This document shows positions 33,980 to 46,070 of a stretch of 64,000 bases of DNA, piece by piece. The translations under genes and the position numbers were made by a program. The notes under the pieces are model-generated. The model had not been told where the DNA came from. It made no database searches and saw only the letters and a list, made by a program, of their open reading frames with translations. Source of the DNA: Artocarpus heterophyllus (lineage: Eukaryota > Streptophyta > Magnoliopsida > Rosales > Moraceae); the NCBI GenBank assembly GCA_025403435.1, contig JAJQZP010000038.1:436517-500516 (forward strand), given 5' to 3'. How positions within the stretch are numbered: position 1 is the stretch's first letter; every line of letters begins with the position of its first letter.

Positions 33980-34099
33980 GGGCCCGTTTGGTTCGAATAT
34001 TTGAATAGACTATTTGAATGAAGATTTAAATTTTTGTGAGAGAAAATACTGTAGCAAAATGATTCGAACCGTGATTCGAGTATCGAAACAAACGGGCCC
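33980..34099. mobile_element. 120-bp MITE (PIF/Harbinger Tourist-like)
   Basis: The terminal inverted repeats start GGGCCCGTTTGGTTCGA and end ATCGAAACAAACGGGCCC. A 3-bp duplication TAC (33977-33979 and 34100-34102) flanks it, and the paralogous empty site GATATTACTAATAGCTAG at 21802-21819 carries TAC once. A 3-bp duplication with GGG-starting ends fits Tourist-like MITEs. Confidence 0.85.
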
Positions 34100-34739
34100 T
34101 ACTAGTAACTAGATTTTCTTTTCTTTTTTTTTTTTGGGGGGCGGGGGGGGGGGGGGGGTGTGTTAGAAACATAACTAGCTAGTTGATTTTAGGTACAATT
34201 TGTATTAAAGTCCCAAGAATCTTGATGCACCGTGATCAACTCCACCATGCATGTATTTATTTTTTTATTTTTTTAATCTAATAATGTTGCTGTAGGGCCG
34301 ATGAGGCTATGATCACTCATTAATCTGTTTTTCACTTTTTTTCTTTCTGTGTCTTTCGTCATAATTTTGTTTGATTCTTCTTTCTCTTTTGGTGTTGGAT
34401 TTCAGCTTACGTTTTTTTTTTTTTTTTGATAAGCTCCCTACTTTGGCGGTTTGCATATTAAACAAAAAAAAAAAAACAAGGGTCAGCATGCCATTTTCAG
34501 CCTGGCCGTCAAATTCTCCAAAAGTTTCTGAAAATTTCGTGAAAAGAAACCACCACAGTGGCAAAAGTTAGTGGGCCACATCAGTAATGTTGGGATCAAA
34601 ATCTCAACTAAGTTAACTTTGCCTTGCACTTTGACACATGATCATGGCGTTTCTAATTTTTCTTTTTCTTTTTTTTGAAAGGATGTTTCTAATTACTTGT
34701 TGAAGATTTTTTTGATAGGAAAAAAAAAAAAAATGATTT

Positions 34740-34909
34740 GGGCTTTGATTGGCAAAGTCACTATAACTGTTACAACGTAAAGCTTTTATATGCTACAGTA
34801 TAAAGCAAAAATAAGTTATACTATAAATAAGCAAAAATAAAGCAAAGTCACTCTCATACGCTAAATGAATTTGTTCTAATTTTTATTTAAATTGCATTGC
34901 CAAACCCCC
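34740..34909. mobile_element. MITE-like element, uninterrupted paralogue of 22503-29628
   Basis: It starts GGGCTTTGATTGGC and ends TTGCCAAACCCCC, 170 bp, with the repeated TACAGTATAAA and ACTCTCATACGCTA words inside. It is present at the equivalent place in both duplicate copies, so it predates the duplication. Confidence 0.65.
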
Positions 34910-35011
34910 TCTTACAACCCTTAATTCTTCATTTGATCTTTAATTTTTGTACATCGTTTTAATTCTTTTTAACGTTCAAAAACATACAATAGCAATACCC
35001 TACTATAGAAT

Positions 35012-37473
35012 TGTGACACATGTTATTCTCTTAATATGTATTAAGGTAATTAAATTAATTTTTAGTGTGTCAACCAAAAATTTGTTTTATTTAAAATCTA
35101 TTTCACAATATTTATTTTTATCTATTTTTAAATTTTCTAAAATTCTCCTATACTTATTTAGTATGTTTACTGAAAAGCCTTGGAACTTCTAATAAATTTA
35201 AAAAATGTCATTTTAGCATTATGTGGTTAAAGTCTCCAGAGGAGACATAAGGATACTAACTACTCTTGACCCTCCTTTTCTTTATTTCCTCCGTGACATG
35301 CTCCAACATGTCTCCTCCATAATTGTTTCTATCACTTCTCTTCAAAAACTTCATCTTTTCTTCATTTTTCTTCAACGGTTCCAACACTCTTCTTCTCATT
35401 TCTTTGCTGAAGCAAAATACTTAGAGAACTTTTTCAAGGAAGCCATAAATATCAGCCACCATCACCTCCATTTGAGCAATAATTTCAGCCATACCGAAGT
35501 CAAGGAACCTGTATTGAAGCCATTTCAAGCTTCCAACTAGCCATAATCTGATATTAGAATCTTATGAACAAATTTAGTCTCTTATTTATAATTTTTTTTA
35601 TATACTCAAGGATTATTCAAATTTGCATTCTAAAACCTGAGTATATGTTTTGTTGCTATTTTAGAATATATGTAGAAAGTTTAAGTGTATATGCCGTAGA
35701 CAGAAAATTTATATTGTTAAATTTTATAATACCTCTATGAGCAGTGGCTCTTTCTTGAATTTCTAGTATTAAATAAAATTGAATTTTATAAATTAGTTTA
35801 TATATTTAAAAAGTAGACATCCTAAGCTTGCTAACGAGCTATCATAAGCCTAAATCAGAGTTGTATTTTATTTTCTATGAATTTTTTAATTTTCGGATTG
35901 GAAACTAGGAAACCTATCAGTGGCAATATATTGCCCGTTTACGTTAAGTAAACCACCTGTTAACTCATGTGATGATTGTAGATAGTGAACCTATCCTTTT
36001 TGCAAAAGTATACTGCTAGTTTGCCATGGTATACCAGCTGCTAACCTAAACCAAGATCCCATCTTTGCTCACCACCTAATTCCTTAATGTCTTGAAACCT
36101 TTCCAATATTATCCTAAGTGGTTGATGAATCTTATTAGGGACTAAAACATATAGATTATTTGTTTACATTTTATGTTGTGTTAAGACAAAAATTGTTTAT
36201 TGTGGTATTCAAAAGAGATTTACATAAAAGCTTTGATGGCACACTAGTAAGATGGATTTACACATAATTTATTAAGAAATATGATTGTATGTTGTGCTTT
36301 AGTTTTAATTGTCCTTATGCACGCCTTAGGATCAAGGGAGTGTGGAGCTAACGTTAATTGATACCAGGATTAAAAGATTGTTGATAAGCTTGAAAGGTAA
36401 GGATTCTATTACTCATTTTTTGTGAGGTTTTTATGGAATTAAAATTGATTATTTTTCCGCAAGATATATATATCTTTGTTGAACTGCTATTATATGAGTA
36501 TCACATATGAAATTATGACATGGACTCGTCTTATATTATACGGCGAGGAACATAATGAATTGACACATGTTATAAATTGAGAAGTATGGTTAGGAAAACT
36601 GACTCTATAAATAATGATTGAATATAAAGAAATGGTGAGACATGAAAAGGACGGCAGTTACGTCCTTGGGCACAAATACCCTAAAAGGTAAAATAGGAGG
36701 AAGGTGATGACGCTTCCTTGGGTTGAAAGTCTTAGAACACACTGTACAGGAATCGACTTGGTGAGGACTCGAGGCTTTATGTCCCCTCATCGGAACACCC
36801 TTGGAATGTTTAGAGGGTAATCAAGCGCGCCCATTTGGGTTTCGATGAGTTGAGTGATACTCTATTGAACGTGAATACTTAGGAATAATGATGAACTGTA
36901 ATATTTGTATATATGTATATTTATGAAACTCGGTAATGATTAACTATTGTATCCACGTAATATGATTTTAATAAATCTCATAATCTGGATAATGATGAGT
37001 ATTAACTAACCATGCAAGTTTTAATGTGGTAATGATAAAAACCTAAAGGTGAGTAATGGTTTTCCTTACTGAGTATATTATTGCTTATTCCTTTATATTT
37101 TTATCTTTTCAAGACTCACTAAGTGTGAGGTGGCTACGAGAAAAATAGTTGAGGAAGCGATATAGCTATATTACGTTGAGACTGCTTCAATTGCTAAGAA
37201 TGTTCTTCATGATAATGTAAGCATCAATTGTTACTTTCTGTGACTATATTAAAATGCGTTGAAGGTTGAAATGATGATGACGACAGTTTATATTATTAAA
37301 TTTAAGGTGTTATATTAAACTATGGTTTAATTATCGTTTATATTTTTTTATTTTTGATTTGAAAGTTTTTATTTAAGTCTCGGATAACTTTTTTTTTAAG
37401 GTTTACTCTTATTTTTAATTTTTATTTTAATTTATTAAAAACTGTAAACCTCTATATATATAAAGGCTTTACA
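35012..37473 (+). mobile_element. Solo LTR of a Ty3/gypsy-like element, 2.46 kb
   Basis: The ends are TGTGACACA and CTTTACA, flanked by the 5-bp duplication AGAAT (35007-35011 and 37474-37478). The paralogous stretch near 29731-29755 runs through the site with a single AGAAT (ACAATAGAATTCCAATTTTC). Weak similarity to the Tekay-like LTR of this window gives the orientation: GTGGAGCTAACGT near 36340 as at about 12113, then a CTTACTGAG motif near 37065 as CCTACTGAG near 12635. A frame of 105 codons at 35223-35540 shows no family motif and is taken as chance. Confidence 0.8.
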
Positions 37474-37478
37474 AGAAT

Positions 37479-38890
37479 TCCAAATTTTCCCGAGACTTTG
37501 TTGATTTGATTGGCTGTCATGGGCTTGGTCAAAATGGATATGTGACGACTAAAACCTCACTCCTTTTTTTTTATTTAATTTTGACCGTTCATGATTAGTT
37601 GCATTTGACCATTAGATTTCTTGCGGTAAACTCCTTAAATTGGAATTCACATCGACCAACCATATGATAATTGATATATCCACTCATAATCTGGTACAAT
37701 GTCAACCAACGTCGAAGAAACTTTAATCCTAATCAACTCCATGTATAGCCATTAGCTAATCATGTTATAATGGATTTGCTGCACCATGATCATAATGGAC
37801 TCAGACCATGCTTTTTTGGTTCGTTAATGCAACTTTCCTTTCTTCTTTTTTTTTTTTTTTTGATTCTTTTCCTTCTTCTTTAACAAACTCCTCTTTAAGA
37901 GAGAGAGAATTCAAAATAAAAAATCAGCATGTCCTTTGAGAAACATTACGATCTGGCATTCTCATAAGCACCAACGAAGCTGCAATGAAAGTTTACAAGA
38001 AATGATATTCATGGTACATGATTATCACGTGCATAAAATGTAACACAGCCTACTGCTATTTAAAAAATAAATATAAAATTCTAAACAATAATAATAATAA
38101 TAATAATTAAAGGCATGCACTAATAGGTTGTTTGAAAAACGAGTTTTAGTTAAAAAATCTTAGTTTAAACTCATTTAATTACAGTATTATTCTTTACAAA
38201 ATTTGAATTGCTACAGTATAAACTTGAACTTTTTCGTTCAAACTTATTTTTCAAATCGCCTATAATTTTTGAGCTGAAGACCTTGATAGGGGCATAAAAT
38301 ATTCTTTGTAATGGTTGAATTTAACGGTGGAAGAAGTCAACAAACTTTTCAAGTAAACAGTTGACTACTGGATATTTCGAAAGCTTACATCCTTAAACTT
38401 CTGTCCGTCTCTCCTAAAGTCAGAAACGAAAAGATAAATGAAACTATGAAAGAGCTTAATAAAAGACATTTCCAGATCAACAGATTTCGCTGTCCATTAC
38501 AGGAAAAAAAATGATAATACTGTGAACTCATCGCAATACTATACAAATTTCTTTTTCTTTTGAACAAACATTATTCTACAATCTTAAATGAGAAGAACAT
38601 AAATTGACATTTTGCATAATCTTGAAGGAGCTACATTACATTGAACATATATCCAAGGGTAGTTTTGACCCTGCAAATTCAACGATATATCACCTCATGC
38701 TTATATCTTTGATCATGCTTCCCATGTTCATGGCCCTACATTATGAAGGAAACAAATTGTTATATTGCATAAAGAATAAATATGCCATCATAGACTTGTT
38801 CTTCTTCCCTAGGTCTAAGCCAAAATGGATAAAAATGGAATAATCAATAAATTAGAAAATTTTTAGAAAAAAAATGTCAAATGTATTTTG
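37479..38890. other. Intergenic DNA downstream of UMAMIT gene A
   Basis: No gene recognised. From about 38590 the stretch matches 45535-45810, part of the tandem duplication that carries UMAMIT genes A and B. An (AAT)n run lies near 38088-38106. Confidence 0.6.
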
Positions 38891-39138
38891 TTACGCCTTG
38901 TCCAACTCATCAACCGATAAAGGAGAAGATGACCAGATTAAAATAATTCGTATCAATGCAATGACGATAGAAACATACTGTTGAAATACTAGGTACACTT
39001 CAGAAGTTCAACTGGAGAGTGCAGGCCCTAAGACTAAACCTGCCTCCTCATAATCGGAGGCGCCAAATAATGTGAAAGCCAAATTGTCTTCTGGTTTTTT
39101 CTTTAAAAGAAATAAATAGACAAGAATAGCCGTTCATG
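38891..39138 (-). other. Coding-like fragment downstream of UMAMIT gene A, identity unknown
   Basis: Minus-strand reading gives two open blocks in one frame separated by a TGA. The first (about 39138 to 39008) ends AFTLFGASDYEEAG then LVLGPALSS. The second (38977-38891) follows a TTTCAACAG acceptor-like site and reads YVSIVIALIRIILIWSSSP then LSVDELDKA and TAA. The copy at 45810-46070 keeps both frames. In the 87-bp second block about six of the eight or nine differences are synonymous. This suggests terminal exon(s) of a membrane protein, or an ancestral gene end carried along with each UMAMIT copy. I do not recognise the family. Confidence 0.35.
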
Positions 39139-39953
39139 TACTTGGTAGACTAAATATCAGCAACAAGGCTCAGATACACCGACATTACGCATTGTCATAT
39201 GTTTTGACATACTATATACTAAAAATACAAAATAATAACTAAATATGAAACAGGTCGGTTGAAAATGACAAAGTCTGATTACATATGCAGCACTTAAATA
39301 CAAAACAAATACCTGTCATCTTGTCAGACAAACTATTTCTGCTTTGGTAATACATTCTATGAATTAAAAACACCTTATACCAAAGAATTAAGTTGACCAT
39401 CCTAAGTTCAGAAGTCCCATTTACCATTCAGAAAACAAATCACGCTCACAAAGAAGACTAGGAAGACCAGCTCATAACATAGCTTAAGTGCTTGACTAAC
39501 ATTTAATCTGATGATGATTTCTACCTTCAGATGTTGCATGAGGGCAAACATGAGTATTTAAAGTCTGAGGGAGATCTTCAAACATGAACAAGTCTCTCTA
39601 GTTATCCGCAAAATTGGAACTATTTCATCTAAATAAAGCAATGCTAACTCAATCAAATGATTGGTCTGACTCAAAATTAACAATAAAATGGATTCTAGGC
39701 CCAAGGTTTATATGCAACCTCCAAGGTTGGTCCACACATTCAATGGACTTATAAAGGTTGCAATTGTAGCATTCAACAAGAATTTTATATACTTTCGTAT
39801 ACGAGTATGTCCAAGTAAATATGCATGTGAATCCATATAATTAAGAATGGATGTTTACATGCATGTTTGAATGTGTATATGCATTCAAACTTTTACACAT
39901 TCATTACAGAGAGAGAGGCTAGAGCACCAACCTTGCATGGCAAAGAACGTCCC

Positions 39954-42900
39954 TTACCGGACAAAGCTTCTCTGCTCTTCGATATTGTTCTGCAGGAGAG
40001 GTTCCTGGTGTGTACTTGATTCTAGGCTCCTCACCGGGTCCTTGTCAATCTTTGCCTCCTTGGCCTTTCCCCACAATACAGAATAAAATCCAATGATGAT
40101 AATAATTGCTCCAAGCAATCTGCATCAAGTTATTGTTGAAAACGGTAAAAATAAAACCAAGTTCCACTTCATTTAAATATAAAAATAAAAAAAAACTTAT
40201 ATGGACACTGGGTTCAATCCACTTAATAATTGACCTTTTAAGATGGAAACTTAACCCCTTAAATAGTTCAATTTCTATTAATTATACAAACTGATGTCCT
40301 TCTCACAACACTAATGAAGAATGAACTGTCTCTTCCCAGCAGCAGAGATAAATCAAACGACATTAAATATAATAATAATAATAATAATAATCGAAAGGTA
40401 GAACAACCTTCCAAGAAAGAGAGTTTCCCCAGAGAAGATAACACCCACAGCAACTGAAATGACGATCGCCAAAGGCTTGAACATAGACACGAAAACGGGC
40501 CCGGTCCTGTGCAGGCACCATGCAGATACACTGACTTGGAAGGCAGAGCCAAAAACTCCCTATACCATTATGACTTAAAAGCTTTTAGCAACTTCTGTTA
40601 TAGAGAGAATTATAGCAAGTTAAGCATGCTTGAGTTATAGTATCATATTACCGAGAATAGGACAGAAAAGAGTCTTGTTTTAGATTTCAAGCTCCAAGCA
40701 CTTAGGTCTCTTTCCATAAACAAACAGACTACAGCAGACAGAATAGCCCCAAAGAAGCAGTAGAAAAGAGCCAGGATCAGTTCTGCTGGGTATTTCTTGA
40801 GGACTGATTTCTGGAACACAAGGAAAATCATGTCCAAGCAAAACACAAAACAAAACAAAAGGAAAAGCATGCAGGTTTCTAGAGTTTAACCTGTATAATA
40901 AGCCAAACTGAAGCCAGTACAGCATCAACAAGAAGAAACAATCCTCCAAGAACCCAGTTAGATTGTTGGAAGAGAATTTTCTTATCAGGTAAGTTGGACA
41001 GTGAGGATATGTTTAGAAGTGAGGGACCCTCGTAGAAAGTCACAAATAATGCCCCGAAAAACGAAACTATTGTTCCAGTGGTTTTAGCAAGACTAGTGGA
41101 GCTTCTCCAATCTAATTTTTCCATCCTGAAATCACCCATATGAATGTATTGGAAATCACACAACAGTTAAGACTATCTTTTAATACAATATATCCGGCCA
41201 AAGTCCAAAATAACCTTTTTTGGCTGCAAAAGAACCCTACATACGAAAACTAAAACGACTCTCAAGACTGAGGAAAGAAGAGACACTAAGGTTAAAATAG
41301 CCTGTGCAATAATTAAGTGGTAAATGTGGTTCAGGGCAAGCAGAACAAATATTAAAAAGCATTTCAAACTTTTTAAATAATGTGATATAATGTAGTTGGT
41401 TAAACACTATTTGAGACATCGAAATTGTGCATGGAATCAGAGTCCAGTATTATGATATTAGTTAGCTTGAGAAAGAAGCATAACCTTAGAGAAACAGTAA
41501 GAATGTAGGTGAAGGCTGGACTAAGATTAAACATTGCGGTTCCAAGAGTAGGAGAACTATAATAAATCCCAGCAAACCCCAGGAACTGAATAACACAGCT
41601 GCGTGCAAGAAAAAAATGATACAATCAACCAACATTGCACTAGTAAAAAGCATCTAAACTGAAAACCAAAACAAACCCACAAAGTAAGTACAAAGAATGT
41701 TGATACTTGGTAAAAGTTGGACTAAGGTCATTTTTATAATTTACACTCATGCACTCCAAACTTTTTATAATTTGTAAATTGGCCCATAAATTTTTAATTT
41801 TGACAATTCTTTACAGTGTAGTCCAATCCATAATGGACGTCAATTTATAAACAAATATTAGAATTTCAAAATCACAAAATTAAAAAGTTAAGGGTCCAAT
41901 TTGTCAACCAACAAATGGTACATGGTCCATTTTGTGCATTAAATGACAACGGCAATAGATTTTATTGTAGAGTTCTATTTGTGAAAACTGAAAGTTCAGC
42001 GTCTAAGCTGCGACGCTGATAGATTCAGGGTGCACACCATAAAAACGCCTGGTACAAATAAAAAGTATCTAAATTGAGTTCCTATTTGACATCTTGGTTG
42101 GAATCAAAACAATATAAAGCTCTTAGCAGTAAAAGAAAAAAAAAACAAAATATTACTATAATATAAGGGTTCGTTTGGTAAATAGATTCAAATTATGTTG
42201 ATTTGAATTATTTTGATTTAAGTTATGTGATTTGAATTATGATTTGATATGTTATTTGACTTGACGTTTGGATGTACATATAAAATATTAATATTACTAG
42301 AATATAAGGGTCCGTTTGGTAAATATTACTAAACATAATTTTTTCTCTTAGCAATAAACAAAAGCAAAATATTACTAGAATATAAGGGTCTGTTTAGTAA
42401 ATGGATTCAAATTATGTTGATTTGAATTATTTTGATTTGAGTTATGTGATTTGAATTATGATTTGATATGCTATTTGACTTGACGTTTGGATGTACATAT
42501 AAAGTATTAATCTGAATATAAGAAAATAGAATTTATGTTTAGATAGATAGTAGAAAAAATTTTTGATTAATTAAAAAATCTAACAAAATCTTAATGTTTA
42601 TGTTATTAAAAAATATACAATATAGATATTGATTTATTTCTCTCTTTATTAAGAATGTAATGAAAGAATAATCGTCTCAATCGAATATTAAATAAAGAGT
42701 GAGAATACAATATTTTACTGTAATAAACTAATCCAAATCTAAAGAATTTAAAAGATAAAACTCTAAAAATTTAAATTTAAAAGACTCGTTTTATTTAAAT
42801 TTTTGAAAAAACAAACAACTATTAAAGAATTATTTTAACTCAAAATCCAAATAATTAGCTCTATGTGTCAAGCAAACGGGCTCTAACGCTCTGGCATACT

Positions 42901-43321
42901 ATATTTTCAAACTAACATTAGTTCCAACTGGTCTCTAAATGCCCTATGAAATCCAAAACAAAGCCACAAAGTAAGTCCGACTTACCCCAGTAGACCAAGC
43001 AAGAAAAACCAACCAAGGATGGAGAAAGTAAGTGAAGGACGCTCTTTTCTGCAGAGAATATTGCCAAAAAAGAAAAATTGTTTCAAATATTTTAAATATA
43101 AAAATAAACATGGGGTTGAAATGATATTTTAGTAGGTACCCATAGAAGACGAAGGAAGTAGGCAGGAGAAGAAGGGAAGCGAGGGAGTTGGAGAAGAAGA
43201 TGAAGAGGAGGTTGCTCATTCCGTCGGACAAGGCTGCTTTGCTGGCAATCATCAGCCCAACTTGGGCACACTCCGACATGACCATGCCCACTATTGGCAC
43301 CACCACGACCTTGCGGGCCAT
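39954..43321 (-). CDS. WAT1-related / UMAMIT transporter (gene A), intact, 7 exons, 356 aa
   Basis: Exons on the minus strand: 43321-43140, 43048-42986, 41598-41485, 41125-40891, 40810-40652, 40559-40408, 40119-39954. They total 1071 bp with all junctions GT-AG and phases matching the family. The product is a ten-helix EamA/DMT protein of plasma membrane or tonoplast that moves amino acids or related metabolites (family knowledge; substrate unknown here). Signatures seen: SECAQVGLMIASKAALSDGM (residues ~15-35), KERPSLTFSIL (~61-72), FAGIYYSSPTLGTAM in exon 3, MEKLDWRSS and VTFYEGPSLL in exon 4, KKYPAELILALFYCFF in exon 5, FKPLAIVISV and FSGETLFLG in exon 6, and a cytosolic tail with EPLLQNN. 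The start is ATG 43321; in-frame codons further upstream are GTG. Intron 2 is enlarged by a MITE-like repeat. It is a tandem duplicate of gene B. Confidence 0.93.
42167..42883. mobile_element. MITE-like repeat with internal tandem duplication in intron 2 of gene A
   Basis: It starts GGGTTCGTTTGGTAAAT and ends CAAACGGGCTC. The left portion occurs three times (about 42167, 42308 and 42388, each preceded by TATTACTA-AATATAAG), two of them with the long ATTCAAATTATGTTG block. Gene B's intron 2 is only 157 bp and lacks it, so it inserted after the gene duplication. Confidence 0.6.
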
Positions 43322-45809
43322 ATTTTCTTGGCTCTTGAATCGCCGCCACCAATGGATAAAGCAACCACACACACAATCTGGGATATTTGTGTGACAAATT
43401 AAAGTCAGAAACCCTGATTATCCAGTCCAATCCGATTCAAGAGAAGGGAATCTTTTGCTCTTTCTAGATATTTTATCCGCCAAGCAAGTTGCAACAATGG
43501 AATCTTTCATTGGCTTTCGCTTAAAAAAAGAAAAAAAAAGAAAAAGAGCAACTAGATTTGAAAAAAATAAAAACGACAGCATTTACCAAACGTGAAAATG
43601 ACAAGAAGGTATTTTACCTTGAATCTACGTACTATTTGTTTCTTTGTATTTTTCTTTCCCCGTCACTAGTTACATGAAACGACATTTAGTATTTCTATTA
43701 CAGCGTTTACAATGGCCCTGTTTTTTTGTTCTCAAAATTTTTAAAAATATATTTTTATATTTTTTAAAGCAAAAATTTTAAAAACATTTTTAGTATAATT
43801 TTTAAAAAAATTTATTTTTTAAAACAAAAATATTTTCATCTATTTTAAAAATAATACCAAACGATACCTATATATATCTGTATATATAAGTCCAAAACCG
43901 AGTTTTATTGTCTAGATTCTCTGTATTTATAAGTCCGAAACCAAGTTTTATTGTCTAGATTCTTTCCAAACGAACTCAAATTGGTTTCTAAGTTGTATCG
44001 GTCTGTTTTGCAGATATTCCAGTGATCAGAGTCAGTTTTGAATCAGAGTTCAGTTGGAATTTATTTGAACAGCAGATATCATCACCACGGTTCGCGACGA
44101 TGACAACTAAAATTCCAATAGAGCTCAATCCTTGCATGATAATTCAGTATTTAGTGGAATCCTTACTTTAATTTTAGGTTCTTAAAAAGAAAAAGAAAAA
44201 GAAAAAAGCCAACACATAGAAAGCAACGTATTTATAGAAAAATACAGAAGAAGATGATTAGGTTGTTTGGCACGAGAGTTAGAATCATTGGTTAGAACTA
44301 TAAACACTGTAGTATGTGGAGCTTTATACTGTAGCAACTTTTTCTATTTACTGTAGCACATAAAGGCTTTACACTGTTTTTAACTGAAAAGTTAATTCGA
44401 ACCATTGGTTGTCAATCAAGCTAGACATCCTATAAATAAGTACTTTTTAAAATGAAAAATCGTTTTTTTACCTTTTTTTTTAGATTTTAGACCTTTTTTT
44501 TGAGTAAGTTATGCCCTGCATTTGAAAGCATGAAAACAACCTTGTTGCTGTATCCGAACTTGCAGTTTGCTGTTGACCGCTAGATTTCTTGTGGTATGGA
44601 ATCCTACACAGCTTTCCCGTTTGTTTATGCACATTTCGTTTCCAATTTTGTTTCATTATTTTTCCTTATACTGAGGTTGTCTTTCTCTATCTGCTTATCC
44701 CTTTACAAAACTCCTCTTTGGAGGTTTACGTACTAAAAATGAGGAAATTAGTATTGCTCAATTAAACCCATCAGACCTCCCTGTAAAAATTCAAAACAAT
44801 AATTAAAAAAAAAAAAAACTGCATGTCATGTGAGAAACATTACAATATGCCGACATGACAGCCTATTCTCATAAGCACACTTAAAAAGCTGCAAGGAAAA
44901 TTCAAAAGAGAAAAATCCTCAAGGAAAATATTCAAGGTTACATGATAATTAGGTAAAATATATATATATATATATGTCAGACAGCCTATAGCTATTAAAA
45001 AATATATATTTATATTAAAGATGTGTACTAATCATTAAGTAGAGAAAATATAACATGCACGAAATTTGAAATCGTTATATCTAGTTAAAATAATTTTTTG
45101 CTGCAGACATAAGGATTGAAAAATAAATACTACTACTGGATATTTTTTTCTGTTCCTACCAGAGATATTGCCTCACAAAATATTCGCTATAGTGATTGAA
45201 TTTTACAGTGGAAGAAGTCAACAAACTTTTCAAGTAAACAGTTGACTACTGGGTATTTTCAAAGCGTATATCCTTTGCATGAATTTCATTCTAATTTTTT
45301 TTATCTCTCTAAGGTTAGAAACAAAAAGATTAGTGAAAGAGCTTAATGAGAGACTAATCTCAGGACCAACTTCTAAACGATCATAATGAAGGAGCTTAAT
45401 TTTAGTCGTGAGGTCAAATAGCCCCGAGTATTGACACCGTCCATTACGGGAAAAAAATGCTATTTATGTAATTTCATCACATTACAATACTATTTCTTTT
45501 AAGGATATTTTCATACATTATTAAATGAGAAGAAGCAACTATAATTGATCATTTGCATAATTTTGAAGGAGCTACATTACATGGAAGGGTAGTTTTTGAC
45601 CCTGAAAATTCAACTATATATCACCTCATGCTTATGTCTTTGATCATGCTTCCCATGTTCATGGCCCTACATTATGAAAGAAACAAACTGTTATATTGCA
45701 TATTAAGGCTTCATAGACTTGTTCTTCTTCCCTAGGTCTGAGCCAAACTGAATAAAAATGGAATAATCAATAAAAAGAAAATTTTCAGAAAAAAGTCAAA
45801 TATATTTCG
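43322..45809. other. Intergenic DNA between UMAMIT genes A and B
   Basis: No gene seen. It holds a TGCTACAG-type repeat at about 44262-44420 (TTGTTTGGCACGAG to ATTGGTTGTCAATCAAG) and T-rich stretches. From about 44560 it resembles 37600-38600 at low to moderate level, the downstream flank of the other duplicate. Confidence 0.6.
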
Positions 45810-46070
45810 TTATGCCTTATCCAATTCATCAAGCGATAAAGGAGAAGATGACCAGATTAAAATAATCCGTATCAACGAGATGACGATAGAAACATACTGT
45901 TGAAATACTAAGTGCACTTCAGAAGTTCAACTGGACAGTGCAGGCCCTAAGACTAAACCTGCCTCCTCACAATCGGAGGCGCCAAATAATGTGAAAGCCA
46001 AATTGTCTTCTGGTTTTTTCTTTAAATAAATAAACAAGATAGCCATTCATGTACTTGGTAGTTGAGCATG
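45810..46070 (-). other. Coding-like fragment downstream of UMAMIT gene B, identity unknown
   Basis: Second copy of the fragment at 38891-39138. The minus strand reads MAILFIYLKKKPEDNLAFT, then LFGASDCEEAG and LVLGPALSS before a TGA. After the TTTCAACAG site, 45896-45810 reads YVSIVISLIRIILIWSSSP and LSLDELDKA before TAA. Relative to the other copy it has one Tyr/Cys, one Ala/Ser and one Val/Leu change, and the length difference before KKKPEDN keeps the frame. Confidence 0.35.

Noticed and set aside
35223..35540. Open frame of 105 codons on the plus strand
   Set aside because: It lies inside the solo LTR, has no recognisable domain, and codon content follows local composition.
38604..38843. 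Plus-strand frame conserved in both tandem copies (also 45553-45735)
   Set aside because: Changes between the copies are not biased to third positions and the C-terminal parts diverge by frame. Conservation is explained by recent duplication.
43322..43372. N-terminal extension of UMAMIT gene A (17 residues)
   Set aside because: The upstream in-frame codon is GTG, not ATG. The ATG at 43321 gives the normal family N-terminus. The same applies to gene B (TTG at 49656).
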